Assembly: GCA_028869325.1 (NCBI GenBank) | Contig: JAGWST010000204.1 | Span: 1-7,857 of the forward strand | Direction of reading: 5' to 3' | Length of the DNA: 7,857 nt | From: a bacterium | Lineage (GTDB): Bacteria; Vulcanimicrobiota; Vulcanimicrobiia; Vulcanimicrobiales; SCRA01 | Part shown: positions 1 to 6,575 of the stretch, piece after piece | How positions within the stretch are numbered: the stretch's first letter is position 1 | How the letters are laid out: each line of letters starts with the position of its first letter | Notes under the pieces: model-generated | What the model saw: only the letters and a program-made list of their open reading frames with translations | What the model was told of the DNA's origin: nothing | Databases searched by the model: none | Position numbers and translations under genes: made by a program

Positions 1-558
1 CGCAACGCGGAGGCCAACGCTTCGCTGCGCGCGCCCATCAGCGGCGTGGTCACCTCGCTTGCCATGCAGCGGGGCGAGTGGGCCAGCGCCGGCGCCACGA
101 TCGCCACCATCGTCAACCCCGCGGAGGTGACGCTCAGGGTCTCACTGCCAGCGGATCAGACGCAGCGCGTGCAGCCGGGCGATGCCGTGCAAGCCGGCGG
201 TATCACGGGTCACGTCTGGCAGGTGGTGCACCCGCTCGACCCAACCACGCAGATGGGCCAGGCTATCGTGACGTTCGACCGCACTCCCTCGGAGCCGTTG
301 GGGACCGTCCTTCCCGTGACGATTCGCACCGGCATGCACGATCACGTGCTCACCGTGCCGGCGACGGCCGTCGTGCAGGACCCTGCCACCGGCAAGTACA
401 CCATCTTCGTGCGCGACAAGAACGCGGGCTACACACCGGTCGGCGTGCGCGTGGGCTGGAGCTCCGACGGCCTGCAAGAGGTGCGTGCCGCCGGCTTGCA
501 GGCCGGCGAGAAGGTGGCGACGTACGGCAGCTACGAGCTGCTCTCGAGCGGAGGCTGA
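1..558 (+). CDS. Efflux periplasmic adaptor (HlyD/RND membrane-fusion family), 3' part
   Basis: The reading frame is open from the first base, so the gene begins upstream and only the last 185 residues are visible. They open with LRAPISGVV and then GEWASAG, the typical second half of the lipoyl-like domain of HlyD/AcrA adaptors. A beta-barrel segment follows (VTLRVSLPADQTQRVQPGD), then a membrane-proximal region with VLTVPATAVVQ and a closing EVRAAGLQAGEKVATYGSYEL, matching the usual adaptor ending of the form 'v..GL..Ge.Vv..g...l'. Family knowledge: such proteins bridge an inner-membrane pump and an outer-membrane channel in diderm bacteria, and the pump gene is often adjacent. A GTG at 46 could be mistaken for a start, but conserved domain sequence lies upstream of it. 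The response regulator follows after 9 bases, suggesting co-transcription. The substrate (metal, drug or other) cannot be told from this fragment. Confidence 0.87.
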   Translation, partial: RNAEANASLRAPISGVVTSLAMQRGEWASAGATIATIVNPAEVTLRVSLPADQTQRVQPGDAVQAGGITGHVWQVVHPLDPTTQMGQAIVTFDRTPSEPLGTVLPVTIRTGMHDHVLTVPATAVVQDPATGKYTIFVRDKNAGYTPVGVRVGWSSDGLQEVRAAGLQAGEKVATYGSYELLSSGG

Positions 559-567
559 GCGTACGCG

Positions 568-1242
568 ATGCGCGTGCTGGTGGTGGAGGACGATGCCCCG
601 CTGCGCGACGTGATCGCGCGGGCGCTGGCGGAGGGCGGCTACGAGGTCACCGCCGCGGCCGACGGGAGGCACGGCGACGCCTTGGCCGCCGAGGGCGGGT
701 TCGATGCGGTGGTGCTGGATTGGATGTTGCCGGAGATGGCCGGCATCGAGATCTGCCGGCGCCTGCGCGAGGCGGGGGATCAGACGCCCGTGCTGATGGT
801 GACCGCCCGCGACGATCTCGACGATCGCGTCTTGGGGCTGGACGCCGGCGCCGACGACTATCTGGTCAAGCCGTTCCACGTGCGCGAGCTGCTGGCGCGC
901 CTGCGCTCCGTCATCCGCCGCAGCGGCACGCAGCGCAGCAATCACTACGCCGCCGGCAGCATCGCGCTCGATGTTCGCGCGCGCAGCGCGCGCGTCGGCG
1001 ATGCGCGGCTGGAGCTGACGACGCGCGAGTACGAGCTGCTCGAGTTCCTGGTGCGTAACGCCGGCATCGCCCTCGCGCGCGAGCGCATCGAGGAGCAGGT
1101 CTGGGGCTCGCGCTTCGAGAGCGCATCGAACGTGGTGGACGTCTTCGTAGGCCGCCTGCGGCGCAAGCTGGGCGAGGAGGGCGCCGCCATCGAGACCCTG
1201 CGCGGCTTCGGATACCGCCTCAACCAGCGATCGGCAACGTGA
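568..1242 (+). CDS. OmpR/PhoB-family response regulator transcription factor
   Basis: A 224-residue protein with the two expected domains. The receiver domain (about 1-115) has the acidic pocket E7-D8-D9, phospho-acceptor D51 (in VVLDWMLPEMAG), T79 and K101 (in LVKPF), so the full phosphorylation set is present. The C-terminal winged helix (about 125-222) has the OmpR-type signatures LTTREYELLEFL, VVDVFVGRLRRKL and a final LRGFGYRL. It should be a DNA-binding regulator phosphorylated by a sensor kinase. The ATG start directly precedes the conserved RVLVVEDD strand. A GGAGG at 550-554 inside the preceding gene is the only Shine-Dalgarno-like element, with a long 13-base spacing. It follows the efflux adaptor by 9 bases and so probably controls that efflux operon. 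Its last 23 bases overlap the end of the convergent histidine kinase gene, the likely partner. Confidence 0.94.
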   Translation: MRVLVVEDDAPLRDVIARALAEGGYEVTAAADGRHGDALAAEGGFDAVVLDWMLPEMAGIEICRRLREAGDQTPVLMVTARDDLDDRVLGLDAGADDYLVKPFHVRELLARLRSVIRRSGTQRSNHYAAGSIALDVRARSARVGDARLELTTREYELLEFLVRNAGIALARERIEEQVWGSRFESASNVVDVFVGRLRRKLGEEGAAIETLRGFGYRLNQRSAT

Positions 1243-2554
1243 CCACGAAGCGGGCGCCGCCGCCGGGGCGCTCGTCGACGCGAATCTCTCCGCCCGCCGC
1301 GCGTGCGATCGCCGCGGCGATCGGCAGGCCCAACCCCGTGCCGTCGCCGCGCGTCTGCGCACGCCGGTAGAAGCGGCGGAAGATCGCCTCGCGCTCCTCG
1401 TGTGGGACGCCGGGGCCATCGTCGTCGACGATGATGGAGGCGCGTTCGCCGCTCGAGACGACCTCCACGCGGACCAGGCTGCGCGCGGCGCGGCGCGCGT
1501 TGGCCACCAAGTTCTCCACCATACGCGTCAAGAGGGTCGTGCCGACGGCGACGTTGAGCGGCTCTTCGCTCAAGCGCAGCTCGACTGGAATGCCGGCGCC
1601 CCGGCGCTGGAGCTCCGCGCAGGCGCCGCTGGCGGCCTCGTTGGCCTCGCCGCGCGGCTCTCTTCCAACCACGCCCGCGTCGGCACGCGCCAGCAGCAGC
1701 AGATCGTCGATGGTGGAGGTGAGGCGCTCGGAGCGCTCGCGGATCGCCTCCAGCGCACGCGCGTACTCGGCGGGCTCGCGCTCGCGCAAGAGCGTCAGCT
1801 CCGCCTCGGCTCCGATCGCCGCGAGCGGTTGGCGCAGCTCGTGCGAGACATCGCCGATGAAGGCGCGCTCGCGCTCGAACGAGGCCTGCAAACGCGCCAG
1901 CATCTCGTCGAAGGTCTGCGCTAGGCGTCCGAGCTCGTCGTCGCTCTCCAGGCGCAGGCGCGCGTCCAGACGTCCGGAGCGGGCGACGTCGGAGGCGGCA
2001 GCCGTGATGCGCGCGATCGGCGCCAGCGCGCCGCGCGCCAGCAGCCAACCCGTGAACCCCGCGAAGATCATGATCGGAAGCCCGGCCGCGAAGAGCGCCG
2101 CGCGGACGCGCCCCTCCTCGTCCTCCAGCGGCTCGTTCTCGACGAAGACCACGACGCGTATGCCGCTGCCGTCGACGGCGTCGGCGACGGCGGCGAGATA
2201 GTCGGGATCGCCGCCAATCGAGCCCATTCTCCCGCCGGGGAGCGTGGCCGCTCGCGCCAGCACAGCGGCGCGAGGGCGCGCCCCGCGGAGATCGCTCAGC
2301 CGTCCCTCGACGTAGACGGCCAGCGCATAGCCGGGAACCGCCGGTATCGGCACCCCCCTGACCAGCCTCCCGCTGCGCCGGTCGACGGCCGCCAGGCCCT
2401 CACCGGCCTGCTCCATCAGGTCGACGGAGAGGGCACGCTGATGCGCGTGCTCGACCCACGCCGCGGAGAGCAGCGAGAAGAGCACCAAGCCAAGCGCGAA
2501 GAGCGCGACCCACCAGATGGTGAGGCGCTGTCCGATGCCCAGACGCAGCCTCAT
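1220..2554 (-). CDS. Membrane sensor histidine kinase (HAMP-HisKA-HATPase_c)
   Basis: A 444-residue sensor kinase. Visible in order: a first membrane segment at about 12-33, an extracytoplasmic sensor region of about 115 residues with no recognised fold, a second membrane segment at about 151-173, HAMP at about 173-226, the DHp domain with phospho-acceptor H238 in GDVSHELRQPL, and a catalytic domain with an N-box around N348/N352 (VENLVANA), G1 box DDDGPGVP (377-384), F-box IFRRFYR (391-397) and G2 box GTGLGL (405-410). All catalytic boxes are intact. The position four after the histidine is Gln rather than the usual Thr/Asn. The start is the ATG at 2552-2554, sharing ATGA with the stop of coaX, with GAGG (2559-2562) just upstream. 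It is the last gene of the minus-strand cluster and ends 23 bases inside the convergent response regulator gene, its likely but unproven partner. Confidence 0.94.
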   Translation of the reverse strand: MRLRLGIGQRLTIWWVALFALGLVLFSLLSAAWVEHAHQRALSVDLMEQAGEGLAAVDRRSGRLVRGVPIPAVPGYALAVYVEGRLSDLRGARPRAAVLARAATLPGGRMGSIGGDPDYLAAVADAVDGSGIRVVVFVENEPLEDEEGRVRAALFAAGLPIMIFAGFTGWLLARGALAPIARITAAASDVARSGRLDARLRLESDDELGRLAQTFDEMLARLQASFERERAFIGDVSHELRQPLAAIGAEAELTLLREREPAEYARALEAIRERSERLTSTIDDLLLLARADAGVVGREPRGEANEAASGACAELQRRGAGIPVELRLSEEPLNVAVGTTLLTRMVENLVANARRAARSLVRVEVVSSGERASIIVDDDGPGVPHEEREAIFRRFYRRAQTRGDGTGLGLPIAAAIARAAGGEIRVDERPGGGARFVVTLPIAG

Positions 2555-3360
2555 GGGGCCTCGGCTCGCGCCTTCTCGAACGTGCGCGCGAAGAGGTGCA
2601 GCCCTTCGAGGTTGAGATGCGGGTCGACGTGATCGATCGCCTCGATCACCTCTTGATGGCGCGCCACCAGATCCGCCAGGCCGCCGGTGGCGACGACCTT
2701 CGTCTGGGCGCCCAGCTCCATCCGCATGCGCGAGACGATCCCCTCGGTCTGCCCGATCACGCCGTAGATCACGCCGGCCTGCAGCGCCTCCTGCGTGTTC
2801 CGCCCGATCACGGAGTTGAGCGTCTCGAGCGAGACCTGGGGCAGCTGTGCCGTGCTCCCGACCAGCGCGTCGAACGAGATCTGGATGCCGGGTGCGATCG
2901 CGGTGCCCAGAAACTCGCCGGCGGCGGAGATGGCGGCGAACGTGGTGGCCGTGCCATAGCCGACGACGATCAGCGGCGCGCCGTACTTGTGGACGCCGCC
3001 GATGGCGCCGGCCACCATGTCGGCGCCAAGCTCGCGCGGGTGATTGGTGCGGATCGGCATCAGCTGCTGCTCGGCGGGACGGAAGAACGTCGGCTCGACC
3101 TCGAAGTACGCCTGGCAGCAGATGCGCAGCGCGCGCTCCGTCGCCGGCACCACGCTAGCGATCGCGATCGCCGTGACCCCGTGCGGATCCAGGCCGGCAA
3201 AGGCAAAGAGGTTGACGAATTGGATGCCGTACTCGTCGGCCGTCCGGCGGCGCTCCGTGGTCAATCGCCAGACGCGGATCAGTTGCGCCTGCCCCTTGCG
3301 CTCCTTGCCGAAGACGCCCAGCTTCATCTCCGTATTGCCGACGTCGATCGTGAGCAGCAT
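2551..3360 (-). CDS. coaX: Type III pantothenate kinase (CoaX), with unusual active-site residues
   Basis: A 269-residue protein of normal CoaX length. The family phosphorylates pantothenate with ATP in the first step of CoA synthesis and belongs to the ASKHA (acetate kinase/Hsp70/actin) fold. Recognisable blocks: phosphate-1 loop DVGNT (6-10), TADEYG (40-45), SVVP (69-72), NHPRELGAD (106-114) with the presumed catalytic Asp D114, GTATT (136-140), APGI (156-159), IGRNT (185-189) and adenosine motif TGG (225-227). Two normally conserved positions differ: the Arg after GAD is M115, and the Asp opening the DFGTATT phosphate-2 motif is G134 (GYGTATT). The overall match leaves the family clear, but activity is less certain. 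The ATG start overlaps the coaBC stop as TGATG and has a strong AGGAGA six bases upstream (3367-3372). The stop overlaps the kinase start by four bases. Confidence 0.9.
   Translation of the reverse strand: MLLTIDVGNTEMKLGVFGKERKGQAQLIRVWRLTTERRRTADEYGIQFVNLFAFAGLDPHGVTAIAIASVVPATERALRICCQAYFEVEPTFFRPAEQQLMPIRTNHPRELGADMVAGAIGGVHKYGAPLIVVGYGTATTFAAISAAGEFLGTAIAPGIQISFDALVGSTAQLPQVSLETLNSVIGRNTQEALQAGVIYGVIGQTEGIVSRMRMELGAQTKVVATGGLADLVARHQEVIEAIDHVDPHLNLEGLHLFARTFEKARAEAP
2559..2562 (-). promoter_or_regulatory. Ribosome binding site of the histidine kinase gene
   Basis: GAGG (minus strand) is four bases before the kinase ATG, inside the final codons of coaX. Together with the ATGA stop-start overlap at 2551-2554 it fixes the kinase start and suggests translational coupling to coaX. 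Confidence 0.5.
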
Positions 3361-4577
3361 CAGCTCTCTCCTTTCGGAGCCGCGCGCAGCACCGCGACGC
3401 GATCCCAGATGCGCGCGGCGATCTCGCGTTTGGAGGCTCGCGGCAGCGCCTCGCTGCCGTCGCGCCAGATCAGCAGCATCTCGTTCTCCGAGCTGGCGAA
3501 GCCGATGCCGGGCCGTGAGACGTCGTTGACGCAGATGAGATCCAGCGCTTTACCGATCAGCTTCTCGCGCGCGTGGCGCTCTACGTCTTGCGTCTCTGCC
3601 GCGAAGCCCACCAGAAACGTGGTGCCCTTCCGCCGCCCAAACTCGGCGAGGACATCCGGATTGCGCTCCAAGCGAATCACCGGATCCACGTCCCCCTTCT
3701 TGACCTTTTGATCGTAGGCGACGGCCGGGCGCCAATCGGCGACCGCGGCGCTGGCGACGAAGGCATCGGCCCCCTCACGCAGCGCCATCACCCCCTCGTG
3801 CATCTCGCGAGCGCTCTCCACGCGATGCGTCCGCACGCCGTGGGGAGGCTCCAGGTGCGTGGGGCCGAGCACCAGATCGACCTGCGCGCCGCGCAGGGCC
3901 GCCTCGCGCGCCAGCTCGATGCCCATCGCGCCCGAGGAGGCGTTGGAGATGAAGCGCACGGGATCGATGGCCTCCCGCGTCGGGCCGGCGGTAACGATGA
4001 CTCGTTGCCCCTCCAGCTCGCGCGTGCGCGCCACGGCCTCTTCCAGCGCGCCGATGATACGCTCCTCCGCGGCCATGCGCCCCACGCCCTGCTGGCGCTC
4101 GGCGAGAAAGCCGCTCTCGGGATCGACGATCGTCCATCCGCGCGCGCGCAGGGCGGCAACATTGGCACGCACGGCGGGATGCTCCCACATCGATGTGTTC
4201 ATCGCCGGGGCGACGACCGCGGGACAGGTTGCCGCCAGCGCCACGGCGCCCAGCAGATCCTCGGCGTACCCGTGCGCGAGCTTGGCGATGGCATCGGCCG
4301 TCGCCGGTGCGATCAGCAATGCCGCGGCACGATGCGCCAGCGCGATGTGGAGCACGTGATCCTCGCGAGCGCGCATCTCCCAGAGCGAGGTGTGGACGCG
4401 GTTGGCGGAGAGGGCGTGGAACGTGAGCGGGGCCACGAAGCGCTGCGCGGCCTCCGTCATCACGACGTGGACATCGGCGCCGCGCTGAGCGAGCGTCGAG
4501 ACGATCCCGGCGACTTTGTAGGCGGCGATGCCGCCGCAGACGCCGACCACCAGGCTGCGGCCGGCCAGTACGCTCAT
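3360..4577 (-). CDS. coaBC: Bifunctional phosphopantothenoylcysteine decarboxylase / phosphopantothenate-cysteine ligase (CoaBC)
   Basis: A 405-residue protein of the usual CoaBC length. The CoaC flavoprotein half (about 1-185) starts with VVGVCGGIAAYK, has H77 in the HIAL motif (family active-site His) and the FMN/substrate motif PAMN (124-127). The CoaB half (about 190-395) has VTAGPTREAIDPVRFISN with SSGAMG, AAVADWRP (277-284), the KVKK lysines (291-294), NPDVL, VGFAAET (323-329) and VNDVSRPGIGF. CoaB joins cysteine to phosphopantothenate using CTP, and CoaC then decarboxylates the product to phosphopantetheine. The CoaC flap, usually LACG..G.GRM, reads LAERQQGVGRM (158-168), so the Cys known to be catalytic in E. 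coli Dfp is E160 here. The ATG start shares ATGA with the FHA gene stop, with no clear Shine-Dalgarno site, suggesting translational coupling. CoaX follows with a one-base overlap. Confidence 0.95.
   Translation of the reverse strand: MSVLAGRSLVVGVCGGIAAYKVAGIVSTLAQRGADVHVVMTEAAQRFVAPLTFHALSANRVHTSLWEMRAREDHVLHIALAHRAAALLIAPATADAIAKLAHGYAEDLLGAVALAATCPAVVAPAMNTSMWEHPAVRANVAALRARGWTIVDPESGFLAERQQGVGRMAAEERIIGALEEAVARTRELEGQRVIVTAGPTREAIDPVRFISNASSGAMGIELAREAALRGAQVDLVLGPTHLEPPHGVRTHRVESAREMHEGVMALREGADAFVASAAVADWRPAVAYDQKVKKGDVDPVIRLERNPDVLAEFGRRKGTTFLVGFAAETQDVERHAREKLIGKALDLICVNDVSRPGIGFASSENEMLLIWRDGSEALPRASKREIAARIWDRVAVLRAAPKGES
3367..3372 (-). promoter_or_regulatory. Ribosome binding site of coaX
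   Basis: AGGAGA, in AAAGGAGAGAGCTG on the minus strand, is six bases before the coaX ATG. It is the best Shine-Dalgarno match in the window and lies inside the last codons of coaBC. CoaX may therefore be translated more strongly than its neighbours, which rely on stop-start overlaps. Confidence 0.7.
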
Positions 4578-4870
4578 GACAACTCGGTCACGCGCAGCTC
4601 GGTGCGGCCGACGACGAAGCTCTGGCCGGAGCTGATGGTTGCGCTCCCGGTCAGCGCGCGGCCGTCGACGCGCACACCGTTACGGCTCCCCAAGTCGGCG
4701 AGCAGCAGATGGGCCTCTTCGACATAGAGGCGTGCGTGGCGACGCGAGACGTAGCGATCGGTGCTGATGCAGGCGTGCGCCTGCGCCTCGTCGCGGCCGA
4801 TCGTGATCTCGCTCTCAAACGACCACGTCTTGCCATCGAGGGGCCCGTTCATCACTTCCAGCTGATACAT
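4574..4870 (-). CDS. Small single-domain FHA protein
   Basis: A 98-residue protein that is essentially one forkhead-associated domain. Visible hallmarks are GR at 25-26, SRRH at 42-45 and GSRNG at 61-65, which are the residues that form the phosphothreonine-binding loops in the family, followed by VRVDG and a final strand FVVGRTELRV. It should bind phosphothreonine peptides in the cytoplasm, but no Ser/Thr kinase or phosphatase is in the window and the partner is unknown. The ATG at 4868-4870 is the only sensible start: the in-frame codons upstream run directly into the TAG of the PilZ gene. There is no Shine-Dalgarno site close to it; AGGAGG at 4903-4908 is 32 bases away. It follows the PilZ gene by 21 bases in the same frame and overlaps coaBC by four bases. 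Confidence 0.9.
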   Translation of the reverse strand: MYQLEVMNGPLDGKTWSFESEITIGRDEAQAHACISTDRYVSRRHARLYVEEAHLLLADLGSRNGVRVDGRALTGSATISSGQSFVVGRTELRVTELS

Positions 4871-4891
4871 GGACGCCGGAGGCTTCGCAGG

Positions 4892-5266
4892 CTACTTTCT
4901 CCCCTCCTGGAGGCGCTGGAGATGGAGCCGATGGACGTAGCGGACGATCAGCTCGCGCTGCGCGGCGTCGATGGCGGTGAAGGTGACGCCGTGAGCGTAG
5001 CGGCCCCGCGGGCTGTCGCGGTACGTGAGGACGACGCGGCCGCGCGCGTCGATGGACTCGCCGGAATCGGGAAGGGAGAAGCGCAGCGTGAGCGCCGCGT
5101 TGACGGGCAGACCCTCCTCCGTGACCAGCTTGACGCCGCCGCCGCTGATATCGTCGATCCGCCCCGGAAGCAGTCCGTGGCGTCCGTCCAGACTGTAGCG
5201 CGTGGAAATCGAGACCGTAGCCCGGAAGTACGCGCGCGTGTTCTGCCGTTGTGGACCCGTCTCCAT
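4892..5266 (-). CDS. PilZ-domain protein (probable c-di-GMP receptor)
   Basis: A 124-residue protein that is nearly all PilZ domain. Both c-di-GMP contact motifs are visible: RxxxR as R7-x3-R11 near the N-terminus, and D39-x-S41-x-x-G44 in DDISGGGVKL. The strands that follow (ALTLRFSLPDSGESIDARGRVVLTYRD, then GRYAHGVTFTAID) match the usual PilZ barrel, and a basic helix (about 103-124) closes the protein. With both motifs intact it probably binds c-di-GMP and acts in the cytoplasm on an unknown target; no diguanylate cyclase or motility gene is in view. The ATG start lies 25 bases after the stop of the Met-gamma-lyase-family gene and shows no good Shine-Dalgarno site. The C-terminal codons carry a purine-rich stretch just before the TAG. 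Confidence 0.9.
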   Translation of the reverse strand: METGPQRQNTRAYFRATVSISTRYSLDGRHGLLPGRIDDISGGGVKLVTEEGLPVNAALTLRFSLPDSGESIDARGRVVLTYRDSPRGRYAHGVTFTAIDAAQRELIVRYVHRLHLQRLQEGRK

Positions 5267-5291
5267 CTATGGAAAAGAGTTTCGCAGAAAC

Positions 5292-6575
5292 TCAGCGGCC
5301 CCTTTCGAGCAAGGCCTGGGCAGCGCCAAGCGCACCCAAGGCCGTATGCTCCGCCATGATCCCACCCTGGAGGTAGACATCATATGGGGGGCGGAGCGGC
5401 GCGTCGCAGGAGAGCTCGAGCGTGGCCCCTCCGATGAATGAGCCGCCCGCCATGACCACGCGGTCGACGTAGCCGGGAACCGAGCCGGGCTCGGGGGCGA
5501 AGCGCGCGTTGACGGGCATCGTGCGTTGGAGGCCGCGAGCGAAGGCCACCAGCTCCTGCTCGTCGCGCAGACGAATGCCCTGAATGATGTCGCGGCGCAC
5601 GGCGCCGGGCGCGGGGTCCACCGCGTAGCCCAGGCGCGCGAAGAGTGCGGCCGCGAAGCGCAGGCCGCGCAACGCCTCACGCACGATCAGCGGCGCCTGG
5701 AAGAGACCTTGGAAGAAGAGCCGCCCCAACCCCAGCGTGGGGCCGAGGCGGTCACCCAGACCCGGAGCGTAGAGGCGCGTGGCGACGCGCTCGACGTAGC
5801 GGCTGCGCCCCACCACGTAGCCGCCGGTGGGCGCCAGACCGCCGCCGGGATTCTTGATCAGCGAGCCCAGGCAGAGATCGGCGCCCACGTGCGTGGGCTC
5901 GCGCTCTTCGACGAACTCGCCGTAGCAGTTGTCGACCAGGATCAACGTCTGCGGTGATGCGGCGCGCACGCCCTCGATCAGGCGCGCGCAGTCGTCGACG
6001 CTCAAGGACGGGCGTGGGGCATAGCCTCGCGAGCGCTGGACGAAGACCGCGCGCGTTGGTCGCGCGGCGAGCGCGCGCTGCAACGCTGCGATGTCGACGC
6101 CGCCATCGTCGCGCAGCGCCACCTCGTCGTAGCAGATACCCTCGCGGTTGACCAGTGAGGCGGGGTCCTGCGCGATCGCGTTGCGCAAGGTGTCGTAGGG
6201 GCGCCCGGCGGCGGAGAGGAGCCGCTCCCCCGGGGCCACCAGCGCAGCGATCGCGGCGACGATGGCGTGAGTGCCGCTGACGAGCGAGAGGCGCGCCAGC
6301 GCGCGCTCGGCGCCGAAGAGGGCCGCCAGGAGGCGTTCGTACGCATCGCGCGCCGCATCTCCGTAGCCGTAGCCGGTGGTGCCGGCGAGATCGGCATCCG
6401 TCAGATCCGCGCTCACGAAGGCACGCAGCATGCGCAGGCGTACAGCCGCGTCGCGTTCGATCTCGCCGGGAGGCGGCGTCGCCGAATCCTCGGCGGCCGC
6501 GCGCGCGGCCCAGACCAGCGCCGGGTGATAGGGCGTCGTCGAATCGGCTAAGAGCACGGCTATGAACTCTCGCAT
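5292..6575 (-). CDS. Met-gamma-lyase-family PLP enzyme ('aluminum resistance protein' type, COG4100-like)
   Basis: A 427-residue PLP-dependent protein of the Met_gamma_lyase family (often called aluminum resistance protein, like B. subtilis YnbB). Hallmarks: TTGYGYGD (66-73), SGTHAI (100-105), GRPYDTL (124-130), QRSRGY (180-185), VDNCYGEFVE (214-223), GSLIKNPGGG (237-246) with the PLP-binding Lys K241, PGLGDRLGPT, FFQGLFQAP, DIIQGI, and near the C-terminus MAGGSFIGG and LELSCDAPLRPPY. Every signature block is intact. Biochemically the family is poorly defined: by fold it should act on an amino-acid substrate such as a sulfur amino acid, and the aluminum link is only an annotation tradition. 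The open frame extends to 6728, but the start at 6573-6575 is preferred because GGAG at 6581-6584 sits five bases upstream and the resulting length fits the family. This gives a 16-base overlap with the upstream permease gene. Confidence 0.93.
   Translation of the reverse strand: MREFIAVLLADSTTPYHPALVWAARAAAEDSATPPPGEIERDAAVRLRMLRAFVSADLTDADLAGTTGYGYGDAARDAYERLLAALFGAERALARLSLVSGTHAIVAAIAALVAPGERLLSAAGRPYDTLRNAIAQDPASLVNREGICYDEVALRDDGGVDIAALQRALAARPTRAVFVQRSRGYAPRPSLSVDDCARLIEGVRAASPQTLILVDNCYGEFVEEREPTHVGADLCLGSLIKNPGGGLAPTGGYVVGRSRYVERVATRLYAPGLGDRLGPTLGLGRLFFQGLFQAPLIVREALRGLRFAAALFARLGYAVDPAPGAVRRDIIQGIRLRDEQELVAFARGLQRTMPVNARFAPEPGSVPGYVDRVVMAGGSFIGGATLELSCDAPLRPPYDVYLQGGIMAEHTALGALGAAQALLERGR

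Noticed and set aside
976..994. Inverted repeat of alternating C/G, 9-base arms around one A
   Set aside because: It lies in the linker of the response regulator (ARSAR codons) and has no T-run or second copy. It is most simply GC-rich coding composition.
1306..1323. Perfect 18-base palindrome CGATCGCCGCGGCGATCG
   Set aside because: It encodes a conserved-type Ala-Ile-rich helix of the kinase ATPase domain, sits in the middle of the gene and contains one of the GCGATCGC copies. No sign of an operator role.
142..1419. Long open frame (425 codons) on the minus strand, antisense to the adaptor and response regulator genes
   Set aside because: It is Arg/Ala/His-rich with no recognisable domain and overlaps two clear genes. 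It is a typical GC-rich antisense shadow.
2596..3711. Long open frame (371 codons) on the plus strand, opposite coaX and the end of coaBC
   Set aside because: It mirrors strong family matches on the minus strand and its own translation shows no known motif.
3573..4727. Long open frame (384 codons) on the plus strand, opposite coaBC and the FHA gene
   Set aside because: It covers conserved minus-strand genes, has low-complexity composition and no domain signature, so it is a shadow.
5267..5291. Relatively A/T-rich 25-base gap upstream of the PilZ gene, considered as an internal promoter
   Set aside because: It is too short for a full -35/-10 promoter, no convincing hexamers were found on the minus strand, and there is no hairpin suggesting a terminator.
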